The notes under the pieces: generated by a model | The model's input: only the letters and a program-made list of their open reading frames with translations | Databases searched by the model: none | Told to the model about the DNA's origin: nothing | NCBI GenBank assembly: GCA_963765815.1 | Contig: CAVXXT010000009.1 | Coordinates: 62,001-126,000 of the forward strand | Source of the DNA: DATLNF01 sp963765815 | GTDB lineage: Bacteria; Actinomycetota; Actinomycetes; BP-191 | Direction of reading: 5' to 3' | Length of the DNA: 64,000 bases | Shown: positions 57,174 through 64,000 of the stretch, one piece after another | Layout of the letters: each line of letters begins with the position of its first letter | How positions within the stretch are numbered: position 1 is the first letter of the stretch | Position numbers and translations under genes: made by a program

Positions 57174-58091
57174 GTGAGGCCGCGCGCGGTCGGGCGGCTG
57201 ATCTCGCTGGTCGAGGACGCGTCGCCGCAGCTGCGCGAGGTGATGGCGGCACTGGTCGCCCGCTCGCCGGTCACGCGCAGGTCATCGGCCTCACCGGCTC
57301 GCCCGGCGTCGGCAAGTCCACGACCACGGCCGCGCTCGTGTCGGCGTACCGCGCTCGCGGCGATCGGGTCGGCGTGCTCGCGGTCGACCCCAGCTCGCCG
57401 TTCTCGGGCGGTGCGCTGCTCGGCGACCGGGTGCGCATGCAGGACCACGCGACGGACGACGGCGTGTTCATCCGGTCGATGGCGTCCCGCGGGCACCTCG
57501 GCGGTCTGGCCTGGTCGACGCCGCAGGCGCTGCGCGTCCTCGACGCGGCCGGGTGCGACGTGATCCTGGTCGAGACCGTGGGCGTCGGTCAGGCCGAGGT
57601 GGAGATCGCGTCGCACGCGGACACGACGGTGGTGCTGCTCGCCCCGGGGATGGGCGACGCCATGCAGGCGATGAAGGCGGGCATCCTGGAGATCGCCGAC
57701 CTCTACGTCGTCAACAAGGCCGATCGCGACGGTGCCGACAGACACGGTGCCGCGACCTGAGGAGACGCGCATGGCGCAGGGCGACGGGCCGCACAGCGGC
57801 TGGCGTCCGCCGATCCTCAAGACCGTCGCTGCGCGCACGGAGGGCATCGCCGAGGTCGTCGCCGCGATCGAGAAGCACCATGCGTGGCTGGAGAGCAGCG
57901 GCGAGCTGGTACGCCGGAGGACGGCGCGGGCGGCCGCGGAGATCGAGGCGATCGCGGTCACGGCGTTGCGCGACCGCCTCGGCGACCTGCACGGCGGGAC
58001 GGCGCTGGACGACCTCGCCGCGTCCGTGGTCGCCGGGACGACCGATCCGTACGCCGCCGCTGACCGCCTCGTCGCGTCGCTCACCGGATGA
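57174..58091 (+). CDS. meaB: MeaB/ArgK-family G protein chaperone of B12 mutases (several apparent frameshifts)
   Basis: GTPase that protects and reloads adenosylcobalamin mutases. VGRLISLVEDASPQLREVM in one frame, GHAQVIGLTGSPGVGKSTTT (P-loop) through ETVGVGQAEVEIA and VVLLAPGMGDAMQAMK and NKADRDGAD in the next, and PPILKTVAARTEGIAEVVAAI onward in a third. Breaks lie near 57265–57275 and 57735–57770. A further N-terminal fragment, RDLVTARASTE, is readable just upstream in yet another frame, so the true start is upstream of 57174, soon after the thiolase stop. At least three shifts suggest poor sequence here or a decayed gene. The mutase it serves is at 31616. Confidence 0.8.
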
Positions 58092-58161
58092 GGCGCGCCC
58101 AAGATCGTTGACGGCCTGCCGGGCGAAGCGGTCGAATGACGCAAATCGCCCTGGAGGCCCT

Positions 58162-60024
58162 ATGTCCCGCTCGCGCATCCGCGCCGCCGTCGCTCTCGCT
58201 GCTGCCCTGGCGGTGCCGGCCGTCCTGCCCACCGCCGACGCCTTCGCGGCGGTGCCGATCGACCTCGCCATCAGCCAGTACAGCCACTACCTGTACGTCG
58301 GCAACACCGGCGTCGTCTCTCTCACGGTCACCAACCTCGGCAGCGCCGCGACGACCGGCACGACCACGACGGTCACCGACCAGCTGCATCCCGGTCTCGT
58401 GCTGAAGTCGGCCGCGGGCAGCGGATGGAACTGCGGCGCGACCGTCGGCCAGGCGGTGCGGTGCTCGAGCTCGGCGGCTGTCCCGGCCGGCCAGAAGTAC
58501 CCGAAGATCCTGCTCACGGTCATGCCGACCCTGGCCGCCGAGCCCGAGGTCGAGGACAACGTGGCCAGGGTGAGCAACCCCTATGACGGCAACCCGGCCA
58601 ACGACGTGAGCACGGCGGACATCTACGTCGGCAACACCACCGACCTGTCGATCCAGAAGACGCACACCGGCGACTTCACGGCCGGGCAGAACGGCGGGTT
58701 CACGATCACCGTCACCAACGACTCCGGTTCGACGACGGCCGCCACCACGACCGTCACCGACCTGCTGCCCGCGTCGATGACCTACGTGTCGGCCACCGGC
58801 ACCGGCTGGACCTGCGGCGTCAGCGAGGGCACGGTGACCTGCACCTCGACGGCGAACATCGCCCAGGCCGGCTCGTTCCCGCCGATCACCCTCACCGTGA
58901 CGCCGAACCTGGCGGGTGAGGTCTCCAACACCGTGTCGGTCTCGAACAACGGCGGCGGCGAGAGCGACCCCGCCGACAACACCGACACCGACACCGTGAC
59001 CGTCCTGGCCGGGCAGGACCAGCCGCCGGCTCCGCAGGACCCCAACTTCACGACGATCTCCACGCAGGCGTCCAACGGCGGGGCCACCGGCAGCCCGATC
59101 AGCGACACCGCCACGGTGGGCGGCGGCGCCAACCTGACCGGCACCATCGTCTTCCGCCTCTACGGCCCGGACGACGCCAGCTGCGGCAACACCCCGGCGT
59201 TCACCTCGGCACCGGTCGCGGTCAACGGCGCCGGCGGCTACCAGTCGCCGTCGTTCACGCCGACGCTCCCGGGCACCTACCGGTGGATCGCGACCTACTC
59301 CGGTGACGGCAACAACGCCGGGGCCGCCGGGCACTGCAACGACGCGAACGAGAGCGTCGTGGTGACCGGCAGCGCGCTGCCGAGCCCGACGTCGAGCCCC
59401 TCGCCGGAGCCGACCGGGTCGCCGAGCCCGAACCCGTCGCCGACGACGCAGCCGGCGCCGAGCACGGCGGCCCGCATCGTCCTGTCGCTGAGCCACCAGG
59501 AGATCACCGCGGGCAACAAGCCCTACCTGCGCGGCCTGGTCACCGACAGCGCCGGCAACCCGGTCGCCGGCCAGTCGGTCACGCTCTACGAGAAGACCGG
59601 TGACAGCGAGTGGCACCTGCTGCCCGCGAACAACACGGTCGTGAGCGACGCGACCGGGCACTTCGCGGTCAAGGTCGGGCCGCTGGTGCAGACGTCGTAC
59701 GGCGCGATCTCCGGCCTGCTCCACTCGAACGTCGTCAACATCCGGGTGCACATCCGGGTCGACTTCACGGTCAGCGTGGCCCTGCGCCAGGTGACGGTGA
59801 CCGGGCACCTCCTGCCGATGCGGGCCGACCACCCGGTGGGCCTGCGCGAGGTGCTCTCGCCGACCCTCGTCCGCTTCCTCGGCGGTGACCTGACCGACGC
59901 GGGCGCCGGCTACTCGATCACCTCGCCGGCCCTGGCACCCGGCTCGCACCTGCTCCAGGTCTACGTGTCGCCGACGGTCACCAACCTGGGCGGGTCGCAC
60001 TCGTTCCTGGTGACGATCACCTAG
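58162..60024 (+). CDS. Secreted protein with two DUF11 repeats and Ig-like domains
   Basis: 620 residues. Signal peptide (RAAVALAAALAVPAVLPTADAFA). Two DUF11-type domains follow (about 35–145 and ~160–280), each with VSLTVTN/FTITVTN, a TTTTVTDQL/TVTDLLPASM block and a Cys pair such as SGWNCGA...VRCSSSA. Then an Ig-like segment, a Pro/Ser/Thr linker (PSPTSSPSPEPTG) and a C-terminal adhesin-like domain. No LPXTG. Likely surface-exposed or released. ATG 58162 chosen after GGAGG. A terminator follows. Confidence 0.8.
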   Translation: MSRSRIRAAVALAAALAVPAVLPTADAFAAVPIDLAISQYSHYLYVGNTGVVSLTVTNLGSAATTGTTTTVTDQLHPGLVLKSAAGSGWNCGATVGQAVRCSSSAAVPAGQKYPKILLTVMPTLAAEPEVEDNVARVSNPYDGNPANDVSTADIYVGNTTDLSIQKTHTGDFTAGQNGGFTITVTNDSGSTTAATTTVTDLLPASMTYVSATGTGWTCGVSEGTVTCTSTANIAQAGSFPPITLTVTPNLAGEVSNTVSVSNNGGGESDPADNTDTDTVTVLAGQDQPPAPQDPNFTTISTQASNGGATGSPISDTATVGGGANLTGTIVFRLYGPDDASCGNTPAFTSAPVAVNGAGGYQSPSFTPTLPGTYRWIATYSGDGNNAGAAGHCNDANESVVVTGSALPSPTSSPSPEPTGSPSPNPSPTTQPAPSTAARIVLSLSHQEITAGNKPYLRGLVTDSAGNPVAGQSVTLYEKTGDSEWHLLPANNTVVSDATGHFAVKVGPLVQTSYGAISGLLHSNVVNIRVHIRVDFTVSVALRQVTVTGHLLPMRADHPVGLREVLSPTLVRFLGGDLTDAGAGYSITSPALAPGSHLLQVYVSPTVTNLGGSHSFLVTIT

Positions 60025-60038
60025 CCCGTCCGCTCGCT

Positions 60039-60075
60039 CCGCGGCCCCGGTCCCTTCCTGGCACCGGGGTCGCGG
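60039..60075 (+). terminator. Strong hairpin after the DUF11 gene
   Basis: CCGCGGCCCCGGT (60039–60051), an 11-nt loop, and ACCGGGGTCGCGG (60063–60075): 13 pairs with one G–U. Lies 15 nt after the stop. No T run, but stem strength suits an actinobacterial terminator. Confidence 0.7.
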
Positions 60076-60214
60076 TGCGTCCGGGGCCGTGTCCCTGGCC
60101 GGGCCGGGTCGTTGGACGAACCGGCGGATAGCCCACTGTGACCACGCGTTCCGGACTATTCGGTCGATCTCGCTGTTGGACCTGGCACCCCACAAGACGA
60201 CCTCAAGGAGTTCC

Positions 60215-60907
60215 ATGCGCTCCGGCTTCCGCGCCCTCGCTCTCGTCGCCGTCGCCGCCACCGCGGTGCTCGCACCGTCCGCCGGCGCCGCCGGTGAGCT
60301 GATCCAGCCCGGCGCCTACTCGCAGAGCGGCGACGCCGGCTGCACCCTGAACTTCGTGTACGACGGCACCGGCGCGGTCGCCGGCCGCACGTTCATCGGC
60401 ACGGCAGCGCACTGCGTGACCGCGGTCGGCGACGACGTGCAGCTGTCCTCCGGCGAGGCGTTCGGCGACGTCGCGGTCATCGGCAACGCCGACACCACCC
60501 AGCCCGACTGGGCGCTCATCGAGGTACGGCCGGAGTTCCTCGACCGGGTCAGCGCCGGCGTGAAGGGCCACCCGCAGTACCCGACCGGCGTCACCACCCC
60601 GCAGGACACCGCCGAGGGCGACCTCGTGCAGATCTCCGGCTACGGGCTCGGCTTCGACCTGGTCGACGTCACCCAGGAGCAGCGCGTCGCCGTCATGGGC
60701 TACGACGACGAGGAGCTCTACGACGTCGTCGGCCCGATCGACTTCGGCGACTCGGGCGGCCCGCTGGTGCACATCGCCTCCGGCAAGGCGCTCGGCATCG
60801 TCAGCCGCCTGTGCATCGGGGTCTGCACCGAGGAGGGCGCGACCGTCCAGGGCGTGCTCGACAAGGCCGCCGCGGCCGGCTTCCCGGTCACCCTCCGCAC
60901 GGTTTAG
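60215..60907 (+). CDS. Secreted chymotrypsin-like serine protease
   Basis: 230 residues. Signal peptide (FRALALVAVAATAVLAPSAGA). Catalytic His in IGTAAHCVTAV, Asp in TTQPDWALIEV, Ser in DFGDSGGPLVHI: a full S1-type triad. Two Cys in RLCIGVCTEEG suggest a disulfide. ATG 60215 follows AAGGAG. No pro-domain is evident. The nearby DUF11 protein could be a substrate or partner, but there is no direct sign. Confidence 0.88.
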   Translation: MRSGFRALALVAVAATAVLAPSAGAAGELIQPGAYSQSGDAGCTLNFVYDGTGAVAGRTFIGTAAHCVTAVGDDVQLSSGEAFGDVAVIGNADTTQPDWALIEVRPEFLDRVSAGVKGHPQYPTGVTTPQDTAEGDLVQISGYGLGFDLVDVTQEQRVAVMGYDDEELYDVVGPIDFGDSGGPLVHIASGKALGIVSRLCIGVCTEEGATVQGVLDKAAAAGFPVTLRTV

Positions 60908-60914
60908 CCCGGGC

Positions 60915-60944
60915 TGGCCTCCAGAGGGGCCTGTGCAGTACCCT
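60915..60944 (+). promoter_or_regulatory. Candidate promoter of rplU–rpmA
   Basis: TACCCT at 60939–60944, with TGGCCT 18 nt upstream at 60915–60920. It would give a leader of ~60 nt to the rplU GTG. Only the -10 is fairly good. Confidence 0.35.
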
Positions 60945-61009
60945 GACCCTTCGTGCGCGCGCTGAGCGTGCGCCAACGCATGCCCACCAAACCCGTCAGG
61001 AGCTCCACC

Positions 61010-61324
61010 GTGTACGCCATCGTCAAGACCGGCGGCAAGCAGTACAAGGTCGCCGTCGGCGACGTCCTCGAGGTCGAGAAGCTCGAGGCCGGCCTCGGCA
61101 GCTCGGTGACCCTGCCCGCGCTGCTCCTGGTCGACGGCGAGACCGTCACCTCCGCGCCGGACGCCCTCAAGGCCGTCTCGGTCACGGCGGAGATCCTCGC
61201 GGCCACCAAGGGCCCGAAGATCCGCATCCACAAGTTCAAGAACAAGACCGGCTACCACAAGCGCCAGGGCCACCGTCAGCCGCTCACGCAGCTCAAGGTG
61301 ACCGGCATCGAGAGCGGGAAGTAG
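61010..61324 (+). CDS. rplU: 50S ribosomal protein L21
   Basis: 104 residues. VYAIVKTGGKQYKVAVGD at the start and KFKNKTGYHKRQGHRQPLT, the RNA-binding C-terminal block, are unmistakable. GTG 61010 follows AGGAG; a longer ORF upstream has no support. It precedes rpmA by 2 nt between stop and ATG. Intact. Confidence 0.96.
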   Translation: MYAIVKTGGKQYKVAVGDVLEVEKLEAGLGSSVTLPALLLVDGETVTSAPDALKAVSVTAEILAATKGPKIRIHKFKNKTGYHKRQGHRQPLTQLKVTGIESGK

Positions 61325-61326
61325 AG

Positions 61327-61581
61327 ATGGCTCACAAGAAGGGCGCATCGGCGTCCCGCAACGGCCGCGACTCCAACGCCCAGTTCCTGGGCGTGAAGCG
61401 CTACGGCGGCCAGACCGTCAACGCCGGCGAGATCCTCGTCCGCCAGCGCGGCACCAAGTTCCACCCCGGCGACCTGGTCGGGCGGGGCAAGGACGACACG
61501 CTCTTCGCGCTGTCGGGCGGCAAGGTGCTCTTCGCCCTCAAGCGCGGCCGCAAGACCGTCAACATCGTCCCGGCGGAGTAA
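61327..61581 (+). CDS. rpmA: 50S ribosomal protein L27
   Basis: 84 residues, MAHKKGASASRNGRDS with the flexible N-terminus near the peptidyl-transferase centre and no cleavable extension. LGVKRYGGQTVNAGEILVRQ and GRKTVNIVP follow. ATG 61327. A terminator-type hairpin follows before obgE, as often found in rplU–rpmA–obg clusters. Confidence 0.96.
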   Translation: MAHKKGASASRNGRDSNAQFLGVKRYGGQTVNAGEILVRQRGTKFHPGDLVGRGKDDTLFALSGGKVLFALKRGRKTVNIVPAE

Positions 61582-61603
61582 CCACCCGCCGAACGTCGTA
61601 TCA

Positions 61604-61650
61604 GCCGAAGAGGGCGGGCCGGGAGCAACCCCGGGACCCGCCCTCTCGGC
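61604..61650 (+). terminator. Hairpin between rpmA and obgE
   Basis: GCCGA, one bulged A, GAGGGCGGG, then CCCGCCCTC and TCGGC: a 14-bp stem, with an inner CCGGG/CCCGG that can extend it. It is only 22 nt after rpmA. Probably a partial terminator that makes ribosomal-protein mRNA more abundant than obgE mRNA. Confidence 0.65.
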
Positions 61651-61684
61651 ATTACCGGGCCGGCAGCAGAAGGGAGCACGCGAG

Positions 61685-63019
61685 ATGGCCGTCGAGTTCG
61701 TCGACCGCGTGACCCTGTACGCCGGCGCCGGCGACGGCGGCAACGGCTGCGCGTCGATCCACCGCGAGAAGTTCAAGCCGCTCGGCGGGCCCGACGGCGG
61801 CAACGGCGGCAAGGGCGGCGACGTGATCCTGGTCGTCGACCCGCAGGTCACCACGCTCATCGCCTACCACCACCGCCCGCACCAGAAGGCGACGTCGGGC
61901 AAGCAGGGCCAGGGCGGCAACAAGGACGGCGCCGACGGCACCACCCTGCTGCTGCCTGTTCCAGACGGCACCGTGGTGAAGTCGCTCGACGGCGACCTGC
62001 TCGCCGACCTGGTCGGCCCCGGATCGCGCTACGTCATCGCGCAGGGCGGCCGTGGTGGTCGCGGCAACGCCGCGCTCGCGTCGACGCGGCGCAAGGCGCC
62101 GGGCTTCGCCGAGCTGGGCGAGCCGGGCAGCGCGGCCGACGTCGTCCTCGAGCTCAAGTCGGTCGCCGACGTGGCGCTCGTCGGCTTCCCGAGCGCCGGC
62201 AAGTCCTCGCTGATCTCGGTCGTCTCCGCGGCGCGGCCGAAGATCGCCGACTACCCCTTCACGACGCTGATCCCCAACCTCGGGGTGGTGACCGCGGGAG
62301 ACGTCGTCTTCACCGTGGCCGACGTACCCGGGCTCATCCCCGGTGCGGCGCAGGGCAAGGGTCTGGGGCTGGAGTTCCTCCGCCACGTCGAGCGGTGCAG
62401 CGTGCTGGTGCACGTCGTCGACGCGGCGACGGAGGAGCCCGGTCGTGACCCGCTCAGCGACATCGACGCGATCGAGGCCGAGCTCGCGCAGTACGGCGGC
62501 CTCGAGGGCCGGCCGCGCATGGTGGTGCTGAACAAGGTCGACGTGCCGTCGGCGCGCGAGATGGCCGAGATGGTGACCGCGTCGATCGAGGCGCGCGGCC
62601 TGCACGTGCTGCAGACCTCGGTCGCGACGAACGAGGGCATCCAGCAGCTGACCTACGCGATGGCTCGCGAGGTCGCGGCCGCGCGCGCCGCCGCTCCTGC
62701 TGCCGCGCCGACCCGCGTCGTGATGCGACCGCGCGCCGTCGACGACGCCGGCTTCACCGTGGAGGAGAGCGAGAGCGGCTTCGTCGTGCGCGGCGAGAAG
62801 CCGGAGCGCTGGGTGCGCCAGACGCAGTTCGACAACGACGAGGCGGTCGGCTACCTCGCCGACCGGCTCGCGCGGATCGGCATCGAGGCCGAGCTGGTGC
62901 GACTGGGCGCCGAGTCGGGCGTCGAGGTGACGATCGGCGACTGGACCTTCGACTGGGAGCCGTCGACGGAGGCCGGATACCTGCCCGGACCTCGCGGCAC
63001 CGACCGGCGTCTCGACTAG
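61685..63019 (+). CDS. obgE: GTPase ObgE/CgtA
   Basis: 444 residues. Gly-rich Obg domain (~1–158, with GGDVILVVD and QGGRGGRGN), G domain (~159–330: G1 GFPSAGKSS, G3 DVPGLIPGA, G4 NKVD) and the C-terminal OCT domain (~345–425: GFVVRGEKPERWVRQTQFDN). Needed for 50S maturation and growth control. ATG 61685 after AGGGAG. Next is proB, 10 nt later. Intact. Confidence 0.96.
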   Translation: MAVEFVDRVTLYAGAGDGGNGCASIHREKFKPLGGPDGGNGGKGGDVILVVDPQVTTLIAYHHRPHQKATSGKQGQGGNKDGADGTTLLLPVPDGTVVKSLDGDLLADLVGPGSRYVIAQGGRGGRGNAALASTRRKAPGFAELGEPGSAADVVLELKSVADVALVGFPSAGKSSLISVVSAARPKIADYPFTTLIPNLGVVTAGDVVFTVADVPGLIPGAAQGKGLGLEFLRHVERCSVLVHVVDAATEEPGRDPLSDIDAIEAELAQYGGLEGRPRMVVLNKVDVPSAREMAEMVTASIEARGLHVLQTSVATNEGIQQLTYAMAREVAAARAAAPAAAPTRVVMRPRAVDDAGFTVEESESGFVVRGEKPERWVRQTQFDNDEAVGYLADRLARIGIEAELVRLGAESGVEVTIGDWTFDWEPSTEAGYLPGPRGTDRRLD

Positions 63020-63028
63020 GGCAACCAC

Positions 63029-64000
63029 GTGACCTCGCCTTCGGTCCGCTCCGTCGTGCGCGACGCGCGACGTGTCGTCGTGAAGGTCGGCTCGTCGTCG
63101 CTCACCTCGGCGGACGGGCACCTCGACGCCGCGGCCGTCGACCGCGTCGTCGACGTGCTGGCCGCGCAGCGCGCCGCCGGGCGGGTGGTCGTGCTGGTCT
63201 CGTCGGGCGCGATCGCCGCGGCGCTCGGCCCGCTCGGCATGACCGGCCGGCCGCGCGATCTCGCGACGCTGCAGGCGGCGGCGTCCGTGGGTCAGGGCCT
63301 GCTGATGCACCGCTACACCGAGTCGTTCCGGCGGCACGGCCTGATCGCCGGGCAGGTCCTGCTCACCGCCGACGACGTCGTACGCCGGGCGCACTACCTC
63401 AACGCGCGCCGCGCCCTCGACCGGCTGCTGGTCATGGGCGTGGTCCCGGTCGTCAACGAGAACGACGCGGTGGCGACGCAGGAGATCCGCTTCGGCGACA
63501 ACGACCGGCTCGCCGCGTTGGTCGCTCTGCTGGTGGAGGCCGACCTGCTGGTGCTGCTGTCCGACGTCGACGGCGTGTACGACGCCGACCCGCGGCTCGG
63601 CGGCTCGACGCGACTGGACGAGGTCGCCGACGCGCGGCATCTCGAGGGCGTGACGCTCGGCGAGCGCGGCTCGGCGGTGTCGACCGGCGGGATGGCGACG
63701 AAGGTCGACGCGGCGCGGATCGCGACCGGCAGCGGCGTGCACGCCGTCGTCGGTGCCGCGGCGGACGCCGAGCAGATCCTCGCCGGCGCCGTCACGGGCA
63801 CGCACTTCCACGCGACCGGCGCCCGCACGCGCTCTCGGCTGCTCTGGCTCGCGCACGCTTCCGCGCCGCAGGGCCGACTGGTGCTCGACGACGGCGCCGT
63901 GCGGGCGGTGGTCGAGCGGCACTCGTCGCTCCTCGCCGCGGGCATCGTGTCGACGCAGGGTGAGTTCGTGCCCGGCGATCCGGTCGAGCTGGTCGACTCC
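63029..64000 (+). CDS. proB: Glutamate 5-kinase (3' end outside window)
   Basis: First step of proline synthesis, phosphorylating glutamate. The frame is open from GTG 63029 to the window end (324 codons). VVVKVGSSSLTS and LVSSGAIAAAL begin the kinase; VVNENDAVATQEIRFGDND, LLSDVDGVYDADPR and STGGMATKVDAARIA follow. From about residue 275 (ARTRSRLLWLAHAS) a PUA domain begins. The obgE–proB order is common in actinobacteria. The stop is not in the window. Confidence 0.94.
   Translation, partial: MTSPSVRSVVRDARRVVVKVGSSSLTSADGHLDAAAVDRVVDVLAAQRAAGRVVVLVSSGAIAAALGPLGMTGRPRDLATLQAAASVGQGLLMHRYTESFRRHGLIAGQVLLTADDVVRRAHYLNARRALDRLLVMGVVPVVNENDAVATQEIRFGDNDRLAALVALLVEADLLVLLSDVDGVYDADPRLGGSTRLDEVADARHLEGVTLGERGSAVSTGGMATKVDAARIATGSGVHAVVGAAADAEQILAGAVTGTHFHATGARTRSRLLWLAHASAPQGRLVLDDGAVRAVVERHSSLLAAGIVSTQGEFVPGDPVELVDS

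Overview
This 64 kb window is chromosomal DNA of a high-GC actinobacterium. GTG and TTG starts are common, stops and starts often overlap as GTGA or ATGA, and several genes look leaderless. The order argS–lysA–hom–thrC–thrB–rho–rpmE–prfA–prmC–tsaC–(LMW-PTP–rpiB–glyA)–wecA–atp operon–cobalamin adenosyltransferase–murA is, from memory, the same backbone as the Mycobacterium tuberculosis Rv1292–Rv1315 region. A Nocardioides/Propionibacteriales-like origin is a guess, not a proof.

Layout. 1–6.5 kb: end of argS, then the lysine/threonine block, with an MFS exporter gene between thrC and thrB. 6.8–15.7 kb: rho, ohr, rpmE, prfA, prmC, tsaC, a tyrosine phosphatase, rpiB, glyA and wecA. 15.8–26.2 kb: a lipoprotein, then the complete F-type ATP synthase set; atpC is cut off from atpD by a phosphatase gene and a divergent GNAT gene. 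26.2–33.6 kb: cobalamin adenosyltransferase, a SigE-family sigma factor with its partner, murA, 3-hydroxybutyryl-CoA dehydrogenase, two SCP2-like proteins, a NifU-like protein and a MeaA-type acyl-CoA mutase. 33.6–44 kb: STAS and GAF-ANTAR regulators, a fused double 3-hydroxyacyl-CoA dehydrogenase, hydrolases, SDR, alcohol dehydrogenase, AI-2E permease, GNAT and MerR. 44–47.6 kb: metallo-beta-lactamase-fold protein and a membrane/SDR fusion, divergent from MerR. 47.8–58.1 kb: crotonyl-CoA carboxylase/reductase, a secreted hydrolase, TetR with a substrate-binding lipoprotein, a flavoprotein, a VIT-family protein, acyl-CoA epimerase, thiolase and meaB. 58.2–64 kb: two secreted proteins, then rplU–rpmA–obgE–proB (cut by the window end).

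The scattered carbon genes fit together. Thiolase, hydroxybutyryl-CoA dehydrogenase, Ccr, epimerase, MeaA-type mutase, MeaB and cobalamin adenosyltransferase cover much of the ethylmalonyl-CoA route for acetyl-CoA assimilation and its B12 supply. This is inference from gene content.

Data quality matters here. At least eleven otherwise intact, mostly essential genes (lysA, thrC, prmC, tsaC, LMW-PTP, glyA, wecA, atpA, the double dehydrogenase, thiolase, meaB) carry single-base frameshifts, mostly at short same-base runs, and glyA also has an in-frame TAG. I read these as sequencing errors and give gene spans across them. No rRNA, tRNA, CRISPR, IS element or prophage was seen. The most unusual non-coding signals are two 69-nt hairpin repeats near 39.7–39.9 kb, a 71-nt near-perfect palindrome at 26.8 kb, a nested inverted repeat at 15.7 kb, and a strongly over-represented octamer GTACGCCG.
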